A stretch of 64,000 nucleotides of DNA from Amorphophallus konjac (GCA_022559845.1 CM040127.1:36914708-36978707); one strand, 5' to 3'. Numbered from the stretch's first letter, positions 22,237-33,226 are shown. Notes: generated from the letters alone by a model not told the origin. Numbers and translations: made by a program.

Positions 22237-23862
22237 AATTATGGTTTTTTATTTTTTTTAACTAAGGGTATGTTAGGTATTTTACTAATTAACTCACATT
22301 TAACTCGGGTTGAAATAACCACAACCATTCGAGATATTTTGAGGGTATTCATGATAATATGTGTAACGCCCCGACTCGTAAACCCGATCCAGTCGTAAAG
22401 ACTCACGTCGGATTCCGATCGAAACGTCACAGTGGGACAACCCAAATGGTACAATTACGATAGAGAATTTTCACATAAATATTGAGATATTATTGCAGCG
22501 AAAATAAAATTTCTCGAATCATCGGCTTCCATTCAAATGTCTTCATCCACATAAATCGAAATAAAGGCAACAATTTAACAAGTCTTTTATTACATAACTA
22601 AAATTTTACACAATTTTTTTTCTAACATAACTACCTAAGATAATGACTTGTAGTAAATCCCAGTCTCGGTAAGAATACTGCGAGATCACTCATCGCTTTC
22701 TTCTACCGCTTCTCTTGAAAATGTTCAACGGGGTGAGTCTACGAATAGACCCAGTAAGAGATGAGTGATCTATTCGTAGACTCACCAGGAGAAGCGGTAG
22801 AAGAAAACGATGAGTGATCTCGCAGTATTCTGACCGAGGCTGAGATATACTACAAGTCATTATCTTAGGTAGTTATGTTAGAAAAAAAATTTGTGTAAAA
22901 TTTTAGTTATGTAATAAAAGACTTGTTAAATTGTTTCCTTTATTTTGATTTATGTGGATGAAGACATTTGAATGGAAGCCGATGATTCGAGAAATTTTAT
23001 TTTCGCTGCAATAATATCTCAATATTTATGTGAAAATTCTCTATCGTAATTGTACCATTTGGGTTGTCCCACTGTGACGTTTCGATCGGAATCCGACGTG
23101 AGTCTTTACGACTGGACCGGATTTACGAGTCGAGGCGTTACACATATTATCATGAATACCATCAAAATATCTCGAATGGTTGTGGTTATATCATCCCGAG
23201 TTAAATGTGAGTCAACGAGTAAAATACCTAACATACACTTAGTTAAAAAATAAAAAATCACAATTATCCTCTCTCTCTCTCTGTGTGTGTGTGTATGTTA
23301 AACCCCTAGTCTGCGGGGGGGGGGAGCAGTAGGGAGAGAGGTCCGGTGGTGAGAGAGGGTGGGTAATGTAGGTGGTGGAGCGGGGCCTTGCCAACAGTTG
23401 GGGGCTAGAGGGAGGGGGAGTAGCAGGGAGAGGGGGGGTCTCACCAACAATGGGAGGGGGAGAGCAGGTGATGGAGGTAGGCATGGTTGACAGTGGAGGG
23501 GGGTGGGGGGACGGAGTAGGAGGTGGAGAGGGGGCTTGCTGGCAGTTGGGGGGTGGAGAAAGAGGTGGAGGGGCCGACGACTCTTGCCCACAGCAACTCT
23601 CACCCATAGCGAATGAAGAGGTGGAGAGGGGGCTCGCTAGGGGTGGGATGGGGGCGGCAAAGCAAGAGGTGGAGGGTGGAGGGGGGATCTTTTGCAGTGG
23701 GAGGGGGGAGGGTATTCATGATAATATGACTAAATGAGAGATATATTTGATAATAATAAATTTTAGAGATAGATATATGTAAAAAATCTTAAAAAACATC
23801 TCACCTAAAAGGTCACCCCGAATAGTTACCTAAGAGTAAGAAAATAGAAGAGTTATGAAAGG
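21598..23862. repeat. ~2.26 kb palindrome with ~1.1 kb arms
   Basis: The left arm (21598 to about 22750) is the reverse complement of the right arm (about 22775 to 23862) with mostly scattered single differences. Matching landmarks are TTAGGTGAGATGTTTT (21651) against AACATCTCACCTAA (23796), the pyrimidine-rich block 21770-22185 against the purine-rich block 23325-23715, the GA/CA microsatellite 22195-22233 against the CT/GT tract 23267-23296, and TGTAACGCCCCGACTCG (22362) against its complement ending at 23142. A 16 bp stretch near 22715-22730 is present only on the left. The centre is a 17-19 bp stem GGTGAGTCTACGAATAG with a short loop. Confidence 0.92.
22362..23142. mobile_element. Inner palindromic unit with gypsy-LTR-like ends
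   Basis: It starts TGTAACGCCCCGACTCG and ends with the reverse complement, ending in TTACA. Starts of the form TGTAACxCCCCG are common in plant gypsy LTRs. Both ends are the same LTR end, facing outwards, so it looks like an LTR start duplicated in inverted orientation rather than an intact LTR. The flanks CATGATAATATG and CATATTATCATG are themselves inverted copies. Confidence 0.4.
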
Positions 23863-23896
23863 ATTTGTATAGTCACCAGAAAGAGTGACAAGTCAC

Positions 23897-24351
23897 CTGA
23901 GCTATCAACGCGTTCGCAGCCAATCCAGAAGAAAACTCCTTGGCCATGTCCATTGGTGTGGAAATCAACTTCTTCCCCTCCTTCACGGTGCCATCCGGCA
24001 ACGTAATCCTACGCACAATTAAACAAAAAACCTCATGAGCTTTCGAAATCTCAACCCTAAAACCAACAACACGTGGTCATTCTTCCCCTCCATAGAACTT
24101 GATCACGTCAGACTCCGTATCTACGCGTACCTGATCGCTTCTCCGCCGACGCTCGCGCGGGCGGCAGCCTGCCGGGCCTGGATCTCCTCGAACATCCGGA
24201 TGCGCTTCTGGAGGATGGCGTCGAGGTAGACCTGGTCCCTCTTAGACACCGGCGCCGTCCCCGACTTCGCCTTGGACGAGGCCTTCTTGGTCCCGGCCGC
24301 TGACGCCGCCCCCTTAGGTCTGGAGCCGTTATCGGGGCCCCCGTCGGCGAT
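23897..24351 (-). CDS. THRRS: Threonyl-tRNA synthetase, first two exons only (partial)
   Basis: ThrRS charges tRNA-Thr with threonine in the cytosol and, in plants, organelles. Exon 1 (minus, to 24131) encodes an Ala/Lys/Gly-rich leader, then KRDQVYLDAILQKRIRMFE, the conserved helix of eukaryotic ThrRS. A GTACGC donor follows at 24130. Exon 2 (24008-23897) completes the split Arg codon and reads ITLPDGTVKEGKKLISTPMD, then AKEFSSGLAANALIAQ. This is the start of the TGS domain, ending in phase 0 at a GTGACT donor. The editing, catalytic and anticodon domains are absent; later exons would have to lie left of the window, beyond the palindrome, LINE and CACTA block. The likely start is unclear. 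The codon at 24351-24349, just before an ADGGPDNGS peptide, is ATC, and the nearest in-frame ATG upstream (24453) would read antisense through GIF exon 1. This is either a real gene with a very large intron 2 or a truncated fragment. Confidence 0.8.
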
Positions 24352-24475
24352 GGCCGGGACGGAGACCGCGCCGTGGTTCTCCCAACAGCCGCCGCAGCCG
24401 CCCCACCATCCAATGCCCGGAGCGGTGCCACCGCACCTCTCTCTGGCCAACATCACCACCGAGCAAATCCAGAAG
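24350..24475 (+). CDS. GIF: GIF/AN3-type transcription coactivator, exon 1
   Basis: GIF proteins bind growth-regulating factors and recruit SWI/SNF remodellers to promote cell proliferation in leaves and meristems. This exon reads MAGTETAPWFSQQPPQPP, a His/Pro stretch, then the start of the SSXT domain, SLANITTEQIQK, ending in phase 0 at a GT donor (24476). The next expected residues, YLDENKQ, are found at 38357. The start could also be the second in-frame ATG at 24413 (MPGAVPPHL), which would leave a longer 5' UTR. The exon lies in a GC-rich island that also holds ThrRS exon 1 on the opposite strand. The two genes are divergent and appear to share a promoter or overlap at their 5' ends. Confidence 0.85.
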
Positions 24476-26639
24476 GTGCGCGCAGACGGACGAACCCATT
24501 CTCTCTTCTCTCCCCCTCCATGCCTGATATTCCTTCCTCCCTTCTTGTCTTTGAAGAGATTGCACAAGACGCCCCCTTGTCCCCATTATTGTTGTTACTT
24601 TTATTTTTTTGTCGCGCTCCCGGCTCTTTCTTCTCAGTCAAATGCAAGTTTATATTGTTTCATTTACGACGTAGCATCCCTCTCAAAAGATTAGCTTTGT
24701 CCATGTGGTATTCCATGTGCACGCTCATTTTTCATCGTTCAACCAGAGACATCCATCTACCATATATTGCAATATGTACACGTGCGTCATCCTCTGGCAT
24801 GATGCAACACACATACACTTTGTTTCCGACTGTTGGGGAGGTGGATCATGATGATTAGTGCAAAAAAGTTTCTTGTTACGCCTGCACCTGAATACTTTTG
24901 TCACGCCAAGTAGGGTTTGTCATTCCGTGTGAAATGAAAGATGTGCAGGAACAGACAGACTGATGATAAGATCAATTGCGTGGTTTATTAACTGAGACTT
25001 TGAGAACGGTGGAACTGTAGGTGGTGGACAACATTGCTCTTAGGGCATAAAAATCCTCTTAAGCTGCACCACTTGGCAGTCCAGTGTCCCACTGGAAGGA
25101 TTCATTTATGGCTACAATGGAAGATAAAAGGAAGACAAGTAGGAAGGGATTGGCAATGGGAGAGGAAGAAGATGAAGATCATTTTTCAATTTTCTTCCTT
25201 TTTTCCATGTCTTACCTGGAAATACCTTGGGTTCTTCTTGACTACAGGAGGACTTCAGAGGTCTGTTAGAATCAATGAACTATGAACTAAAATCGGAACT
25301 GCACTAGTCCAGCAGTCATTATCTCAATTCTTGTCAGATCAGCTGGCTCACTAGAAATGGTAAACTAGTTGGGAAAAAAATGGATAAGGATAAAATCATT
25401 GACTAAAAGGCAAGATTGGATAACCTGCCAGGTGTCAGTCTTTGCTATTTTATGTTATGTTTGTTGTTCGCTTCTGGACGGTTCTAATTGGCAGATTTTC
25501 AATTTCCTACCTTTTTTCTAGAGGCTAGTTAGTACCAAAAAGAATGGCAAGAGAATGTACAGGTTTCAGGTTTCCCATCATCCCAATCTCTCTCTCTCTC
25601 TCTTTGAAGGCCCCATCATCCCAATCTATCTTTGCAAAGAAACTTCACCACAAGGAAGCTGCTGTACATGCAAAGAACATCGTGCATAATTATAATAGGA
25701 TGGATCCAGGATGAAGTCACCAGGGAAGGTTCGGGCGTACATATTTAGTATACCTTTGTGCACCTTACCTAGTGTATATGGTTTTTGACTGCCTTCAAAG
25801 AAAGTATCTTAGCTTCATATGTTGCCCTCCCATTCTCATCGAAAGTTTCAAGTTTTGTTTGGTATAGTGGCCAGCCACCACTGCTCAATTGCTGATCAGG
25901 TCCACTATCCCATCCATTCTAGACACCTGTCACCTGCTATCTTTGGACACTTTTCAGGAGACATGCTATTCTGGTGGCATGGAGTGATATATCTTTTTTT
26001 GCTGCAAGACTCTAATCATTTCAATAGCTTATATGGCTGATTTGGGTTAGGGCTCTCTGAATTTGGCTTGTTGTATCCCACATAGCCCTTTAATACCTCC
26101 CTGGTTTTTCTTCACTCCAAACACACATCGACCAGCATCTCCACTTTACTCTCATTAGTTGGGTATCTGGGATGACTGCTCCTACCTCTTAACAACTAGT
26201 CTAGGAATAGCTAGTCTCCATGCCAAGAATTTGGCTTTCAGTGATGAAGACTTCTGAAGCCACCATTTGCAATCTGTTTACCCATCCCATCTTTACTTGC
26301 TCACCTGTCACCACCCCTTCATACACCTCCGAAGTGACATCAGTATTTCCGATCATGTTCTTTTCATTTTCTGCATACTTGAAGGTGGGTGACCAGCTGC
26401 CTTATCCTAGTTTTGATTTCTGAAAATAGCTACTGCCCATTGTCTCATCTATAGCTACATTAGTCCTCGAGAACATGTTTTTTTTGGAAGTTTTACTACT
26501 ACAGTTACTGCTGCTATAGTATTATTATTATTGATTGGTAATTGGTGCTAGAAAATGTAGTAAAATGGAATTTTCTTGAAGTAGGAGGTCATCCTTATTC
26601 TTGCCATATTTCTCCTGCCATCATGGTAGGTGATGATGT

Positions 26640-27395
26640 AAAAATATGAGCTTCAGGATGATAACATCACCATGTCTTGGAACAGCTTTTGAGTCAGCCC
26701 GGAATGGCCGACCTATGCCGAGGCGATTGGTTGAGGCAAGGAGCCGAGGTCCTTCCCAGGTGAGCCTTTGAGTCAGCCCATGATGGCTGACCTTAGACTG
26801 TGGTACCCGACCGAGGTGAGCCGAGGGGTGAGGAGCAGATGTACAAGACCTACAAGCCCCAAGAACCAACTAGTCTAGAGAGATATGGAGGTGAACTGAC
26901 CTGAGTGGGTGAGGAGAGCCGAGCGGACGTAGCATGAGGTGATCAATTTCATTGGGCAAGTTTGGTTGAGGTACCACTTGTACAGACCCACCAAGCTAGG
27001 CCTAGCCAAGCTATAAGGGAGAGGCCAGGGGAGCATTTGAGTATAGACAACTGAGGTGAAACTAGCCGAGCTATTATGGACGAGCTACATTGGCCCTGCA
27101 TGACAATGCAAGGTGCGAGGTCTCCGTGGGCGACTCGAGGAAAGACCCTTCAATGCTTAAGTTAGCACATGGCCGAGCTATGGACATAGAGAGAAGAGAG
27201 GATCCCAAGAGTCAGGTCATTTTGCCACCTACTTGGACCTATCTTTATTCTTGGAGTTGTGCAACTTCTTTGAGATATCCAATATGGGACTATTCATTGA
27301 TCTTCGGAAGAGGTACCATGTGTCCTCAAAACAGTGGGTTAATTGGGCTGATCTTAAAGGGTTTTTTTTATTGCATATAAACCACTGTTAAACAC
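26640..27395. other. GCCGAG-rich unassigned repeat-like DNA
   Basis: It carries many GCCGAG words and a local ~77 bp direct repeat (TTTGAGTCAGCCC followed by ATGGC-GACC at about 26687 and 26765). It could be an LTR fragment, but no TG...CA ends with target duplication were found and no protein is recognised. Confidence 0.3.
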
Positions 27396-27599
27396 ATATT
27401 TGCAAATATATAATGCAGAGATTTGCATTAGCAAAGATATCTTTGATTTTGTCAAAATAGTGCAAAAATGCCATCGCCGTGACCTTCCGTTACCCACCGT
27501 GAATTTAACCATGATTAGTTTTAACTAGACTAAGAAAAAGACAATAATATCTATAGGTTAAAAAAAACTCATCTCTCTCCCAACTTCATTCTCCTCTCA

Positions 27600-27990
27600 C
27601 TCATACTTGCGGTTTGTAAGTAGCAAGGGGTCGCCAGTGGAGGGGTGCGTACAACAACAGGATGATTGGGGGGTAGGGTCTGTGACTGTCGGGAGGGGGA
27701 GGGGGGCTTGTCAGCGAGGTAGAGGGAGCAGAGAAGGGTGTATGGGGGGGGAGGCTATGCGTGAGCAGTGAGGGGGAGGGGCTTGCCAGAGGGGAGAGAG
27801 GTGAGAGGGGGACGGGAGGGGAGAGAGATGGGAGGGGGATAGGAGGGGAGAGAGGGGAGGGGGCTTGCTGGAGGGGAGAGATGGCCGGGGTGGGGTGGGG
27901 GTGAGAGAGAGAGAGCGTGTAGGGGGAGTGTGGGGACGCCGGAGGGGGAGAGGGACAGAGGACGGGGTGAGAGAGAGAGATCACTAAGAT
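27600..27990. repeat. Purine-rich (G/A) low-complexity tract
   Basis: Nearly 400 bp of GGGGAGGG/GAGAGAG-type sequence with very few pyrimidines on the + strand. It has the same style as the right arm of the palindrome at 23325-23715, with GGGGGCTTGC-type words in both. The proline/serine/leucine-rich open frame on the other strand is explained by composition. Confidence 0.7.
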
Positions 27991-28172
27991 GATCATTGTC
28001 GGTCCCTCAGAGTTACTTCATGGCCATAATCACTCTTTTGATCGTGATTGGACCCTTAAGTTGCCTTGGTGTTCATAAAGGATATTCCCGCACAAGGCGA
28101 GGTATATCTGTTATTTTCCTCTATCAAGGTATTTATGCAGTTTTTTGATTTTTTCAGAGATAGTCCCGTCAC

Positions 28173-28719
28173 TAGGGCTGTCAATGGGCCGGGCCCGGGT
28201 CGGGCTTAGGTCGGCCCGGCCCGGGACCGACTTATCAAGAGTAAGGCCCGAGCCCGGCCCGGGCCCGAGCTATGTCGGGCCGGGTCGGGCCCGACATTAT
28301 GTAAAAAATTCAAAGCCCGACTAAGGCCCGGCCCAGCCCGACTACTTAAATAAAATAATAAAAATAATAAAAATTAATAGATTTAATACTATAAAACTTA
28401 TAATCTCACTAAATAAATTAAAATCTTGATATTAATTACATAATTTGTGTGAAAAGAGAATTTTAAAATTTCTAATTAAGTAAAATAACATAAGTTTGAC
28501 TAAATAGTTTTTAAAATTTGAAGTGAGAATAAAAAAAGGGATCGGGCCGGGCCGGCCCGCGGGCCGAACTCAAAGCCCAAGCCCGGCCCGCGAGTCTAGT
28601 CGGGCCGGGCTTTTAGGCCCGACTAAAAATCCGCGGGCCGAAAAAGACCTTGCGGCCTGGCCCGAAATCGGGCCAAGCCCGCGGGCCTGTCGGGCCGGCC
28701 AGACCCATTGACAGCCTTA
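28173..28719. mobile_element. hAT-type MITE, copy 1
   Basis: The ends TAGGGCTGTCAATGGG and CCCATTGACAGCCTTA form ~16 bp inverted repeats with one mismatch. They are flanked by the 8-bp direct repeat CCCGTCAC (28165-28172 and 28720-28727), the hAT signature. The 547 bp body has GGGCCGGGCC/GCCCGGCCC-rich ends and an AT-rich centre, and no transposase. Confidence 0.93.
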
Positions 28720-28729
28720 CCCGTCACTT

Positions 28730-29160
28730 CTTGACTTCCTGGGCATATCTGCCATTTCTCGACTTCTCGGAGATTGTCTCGTCGTTTGACTTCTTGGGCG
28801 CTCCTGACTTCCTTTCTTGACTTTTCGAAAATAGTCCCGTCTTTTGACTTCTTGGGCATTCCTCGTCTTCATTTCTTGAATTCTTGGAAATGACTCCGTC
28901 ATTCGACTTATTGGGTATTCTTCGTCTTTATTTCTTGACTTCTCGGAAATAACTTCCTCATTCGACTTCTTGGGTATTCCTCGTCTTAATTTCTTGACTT
29001 CTCGAAAATAACCCCGTCATTCGATTTCTTAGGTACGCCTCGTCTTCATTTCTTGACTTCTTGGAATGACCCTGTCATTCGACTTCTTGAATATTTCTCG
29101 TCTTCATTTCTTGATTTCTCGGAAATGAACCCGTCATTCATTTCTCGACTTTTCAGGGTT
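28730..29160 (+). repeat. Minisatellite of ~59 bp units
   Basis: About seven imperfect units contain TTTCTTGACTTCTCGGAAAT, CCGTCATTCGACTTCTTGGG and TATTCCTCGTC. The hAT MITE at 28173 inserted within the first unit, since the same CCCGTCAC word is part of the repeat. Confidence 0.85.
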
Positions 29161-29414
29161 TATTTGTAATGTCACTCATTTCTGAGTTTTCGGACATGAT
29201 AGCTATTGGCTATGAAAAAGATACATAGATTTGGATGGTTAGCCATAAGTCGAACCAAGGAGAGCGCACACTGCTTTAGGGAAGGGACATGGTCCCACTC
29301 CACCGAGTCGTGGAAACGGCGTCAACCGGAACAAGGGCATTTTTTGGTGATTTCTGAACATATCATGAACTTTGTGCAGTTTCTACACTGAACCGAGGAC
29401 TTTCATACAACTTT

Positions 29415-29960
29415 CCCTCCATCAGAGATATTTCTACATTTTTTTCACTTTGGGGGGTATTTATGTATTATTTTCACCATCAAGGGTATTTCTACAATTT
29501 TTCCACTATCGGGAGTATTTCTATAATTTTTTCATCATTCGGGATATGTTTGCAAATTTTCTACCATTGGGGATATTTCTGAAATTTTCATGTCATCGGG
29601 GATATTTCCATAATTTTCCAATTACCGGAGATATTTATTCAATTTTCACATCATCGGGGATATTTCTACAATTTTTTCATCACCGGGAGTATTTCTACAA
29701 TTTTTTGACCACTGGGAATATTTCTACATTCTGACCACGGGGGGTGTTTCTACAATTTTTCCATCATGGGGGGTATTTCTGCAATTTTCTCACCATCATG
29801 AGCTTTTTTATAATTTTTCCGTCATCGGGGGTATTTTTATAATTTTTGTCCTTCAAGGGATTTTCTACAATTTCTATCCTTCAAGGTGTTTTCTGCAATT
29901 TTCGAAGTTTTTTCATCACTTTATGCTATTTCTGAAATTTATTTGATTTCTCCATCATTT
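29415..29960 (+). repeat. Minisatellite of ~29 bp units
   Basis: About 18 degenerate units of the form GGGGATATTTCTACAATTTT followed by TTCACCATC, with a spacing near 29 bp between TATTTCTA landmarks. No coding role is supported. Confidence 0.85.
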
Positions 29961-30084
29961 TTGCAACCTTGCTTCACCACAAGGGTAATATCCCTAGTGA
30001 TAGGGGCATATATGCAATATATCCCCTTGTGAGTTTTTTTCAACAAGAAAGCATCTCTTCCTTCGAGACTTTGAGGAGCTCCAA

Positions 30085-30720
30085 GTGCTCTTTTTGTGCA
30101 AGCTTCTCCCTTTTTCTTCTTGTTCTCTCCTTCTTGGAGTTCTCTTCTTTTTGTTGAAGTGTCTTCTGTTGGAGATCTCTTCTTGGAGTTTCTTTCTTCT
30201 TGGAGTCTTCTCCCTTCTTTCTCTTGGAGCCTTGTTCGTTGGAGTCTTCTTCTCTCCCTTTTTTTTTTTTGGCCGCTCCCTCCCTTCTATAGGGGTTGGA
30301 AGGTGGAGCAGAGGTGGTGGAGTTCCGGTGGATTACCCCCCTCCGGTGGAAGTTCAAGGGCCAAGATATGGACTCCCCCCTCTCCCCTTCTCTTCTTCTT
30401 CTTCTTCTTTTATTTTTTTTGGTTTGTGTTACGCAGGAACAAAGGAGGATCGGAGGAGCCTCCCTCCATTCACGCAGTTACCGGAGGAGGTCCCTCTCTG
30501 GTTGTACATCATCGGAGGGAACCCCCTCCGATACTGCTGTGTGTGTCCAAAGGGGGTCCCGGTTTATCACCCACCGGAGGGGGTTCCCCTTCGATTTGCA
30601 GGACCGGAGGGGGGGTCCCTCTGGTGGTGCTTGACCGGAGGCCCCCCCCTCCGGTCTTCTTGCTGTTCGCGAGAGAGGGGTGAGGGGCGGAGGGGGTTTT
30701 GTTCCTTTTTTATCAGCAAA
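30085..30720 (+). other. Low-complexity, pyrimidine-rich then GGAGG-rich block
   Basis: 30085-30420 is CTTCTT/TTCTTGGAGT-rich on the + strand. 30440-30700 has repeated CCGGAGG-GGTCCC words. Long open frames occur on both strands but have strongly biased composition and are not called genes. It probably belongs to the leader of the element whose coding remnant follows. Confidence 0.4.
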
Positions 30721-30789
30721 TTTCAGGGTTCAACACCAGTTGCCAACTGTAGGCCAGTCTTCTCAGCTAGCAGGGTGTTCAGTAGTTGA

Positions 30790-33226
30790 ACCTGCACAAG
30801 AACGAGGTCAAACCTCTCAGGAAAGATAGCCTAGGGGAAGTGAGGAGCCTTCCACATAGGAGGAAATTGACATAGCCCCTGCCCTCATTAATACAACTCT
30901 TCAACAAATAGCCGAAAGTGACGCTGTTATCAGGGCACAGATTGAGAGGGCGCCATCAATTGAGAGAACTGCACATGTTGAGGGGGAGCATTCTACGGAA
31001 CCCCAAGATGAAGGTGAAATACATAGTGAAAGGGAGATTGCAGCATAAAATTCTCCTACTCTTCATAAGGAAGAACCTCCTGCAGCTTGGCTTGAGCTTG
31101 GGGACGAACAACCTTCACCTCTAGGTCCCCAGTCCCCACAAGGAGTATGTGAGGAAAGCCTCTGCTCAAGTGCCTCCCACAACCTCAACTTCAACTCCCT
31201 CCAATATAGCTGCAATAACTCACCTCACTCAAAAGCTTCACGATGACATGATCGATATAAAACTCAATATTCAACATTTCTATGAATATATGAGTGATGT
31301 GGTCGAGGATATGGAGAAAAAAATTCTAGATTCTCGTGGGCAAATTGAAGACAAACTGATTGAGGTCTAGAGTGATTTGGCTAAGAGTTTAAAAACTCAT
31401 TATGAAAGTATCATGCTCATGAAGAATCAACTCCTTTCCACTTTCGGTGTCCAACAGATAGCCATGCAACAACTTAAGATTGGACTAGTCTCTTCAGAAG
31501 CATGCTTAATTGAATTAAAGCTCCACTTTGAAGAAAAGATTACGAGCCAAGGAGAAGAGATTCAGGGGGTTAAACACATGGTCCAGACAAATCATAACCT
31601 CTTAATAGTGATGATGGCTCAACTGCAAGGCTTAGCAGAGAAGGTCTCCATGCAACTTCCTCTAGTAGCAGCCCCAACAAGACCGTCACCACCAATTCCA
31701 TCACCGCCATTTTCACCTAGGGCAGGCCCGAGCCCGGCTTATCAAGATTAAGGCCCGAGCCCGGCTCGGGCCCGACCTATGTCGGGCCGGACCCGACGTT
31801 ATTTAAAAAATACAAAGCCCGACTAAGGCCCGGCCCGACAATTTAAATAAAAAAATAAAATTTAATAATATGAAACTTATAATCTCACTAAATTAACTGA
31901 AATTTTAATATTCATTACATAATTTATGTGAAAAGAGAGTTTTAAAATTTCTAATTAAATAAAATAACATAATTTTAACTAAATAATTTTTAAAATTTGA
32001 AGTGAGAATAAAAAAAGAGAACGGGCTTGGCCGGCCGGCGGGCCAAACTCAAAGCCCGAGCCCGGCCCGCGGGTCTAGTCGGGCCGGGCTTTTAGGCCCG
32101 ACTAAAAGCCCGCGGGCCGAAAAAGACCTTGCGGCCCGGCCCGAAATCGGGCCAGGCCCGCGGGCCTGTCGGGCCAGGCCCGCGGGCCTGTCGGGCCGGC
32201 CCGGCTCATTGACAGCCCTATTTTCACCCTCTCCTTCACCTCCTGCTCCAGTACCAGCTTCACCCACAGTGCCATCTCCTCCCATTCCCTCTTGCTCCCG
32301 AGCCTGTTCCACTGACAACTTTAGCTCCTACTCCTTCTGCATCAATCCTATGTACAGATATAGTTCTGTATATTACTCCAGAGCCCTATGTTACTGGTTC
32401 CTGCTATAGAACCCTCTCTTCCTACTACCTCTTGGAGAAAGCGCCGAGTCTCTTCTATCTATAGGCAAACCAAACCCTCTGAAGGCTCCTCTTCTGCACC
32501 TCCTCCTACCCAAGAGTCTATACCAGCATCCCAACTTTCAACACTTCCTGAGGTCCCGCCATCCAGCGAAGCCATTCTTGCCGGGGTGGGCCAAGACCTC
32601 CCAGCTCCTCCTAACCAACCATCCCGCACTGTCCCTTCTCCTTTCTGGCACTCTACCTCTATTTATCCTGAGTAAGACCCCAGACCTCTATGCAATATGT
32701 TCCTCCTCTTCTTGGGGACGACAAAAAATGTCCATTTTTTCAAACCCAATTTCTCAAGTACGAGGAATACATGCCACTATCTATTCGTAGGCTCTGCATC
32801 AATATTGCTCTTAGGCTTCAGGACAAAAGTACCCTTGGGATAAATGAACCGCTAAACAAATTTGTCCGTCAACGCCGAATCACAAGAGAGGCCATTATGC
32901 TTGTGAGAAACAAATTCTTCAAAATCCTTCTCGATGAATGGAAACGCCTAGCCCAAGATGCAGCCTTGTATGACCCGGAAATGGAGGAACGCCTCGCCAA
33001 CAACCAAACTGTCATTCCATTTGCAGAATGGTCTCTACAGTATGCTTATAGGGCATTTGACGATGTGGTCGCTAGAGCACCAATATTCTATCAAGTTTTC
33101 CTCCACGTCTGCCAGGAAAGAGAAAAATTTGATCTTCCTCCCATCACCTTCAATATCTTCTTGGACCGGGAAGTAGTGTATGAATATGAACTCACTAAGG
33201 TTGGCGCCTATCCTCCACCTCCATAG
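30790..33226 (+). pseudogene. Unrecognised protein of a non-autonomous LTR element, interrupted by a MITE
   Basis: Successive frames read as one decayed protein. An acidic N-terminal part (30790-31140) leads into a helical, probably coiled-coil region (31149-31700: LTQKLHDDMIDIKLNIQHFY ... MLMKNQLLSTFGVQQIAMQQ ...) with one stop at 31368-31370. A Pro/Ser-rich stretch follows, split by the hAT MITE at 31718-32220, and then a Pro-rich linker. A C-terminal helical domain in one open frame is at 32690-33226 (178 aa, from MQYVPPLLGDDKKCPFFQTQ to LTKVGAYPPPP). No reverse transcriptase, integrase or zinc knuckle is present. A polypurine tract and LTR start follow at 33641-33655, which suggests the protein belongs to an LTR element without pol. 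I do not recognise the family. Confidence 0.55.
31718..32220. mobile_element. hAT-type MITE, copy 2 (5' end shortened)
   Basis: It is flanked by the 8-bp direct repeat TTTTCACC (31710-31717 and 32221-32228). The right end CTCATTGACAGCCCTA matches copy 1. The left end keeps TAGGGC and then jumps to AGGCCCGAGCCCGG, missing ~60 bp of the terminal region. The body is otherwise closely similar to copy 1 in the same orientation. Removing it and one target duplication joins the Pro-rich reading frame around it (PPFSPSPSPPAPV). Confidence 0.93.

Noticed and set aside
28730..29960. CRISPR-like regular repeats
   Set aside because: Units are contiguous and degenerate without unique spacers, and the window is plant nuclear DNA.
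30085..30789. 234-codon plus frame upstream of the unknown LTR-element protein
   Set aside because: Leu/Phe/Ser and Gly/Pro runs follow from CTTCTT and GGAGGG repeats; parallel frames are equally open.
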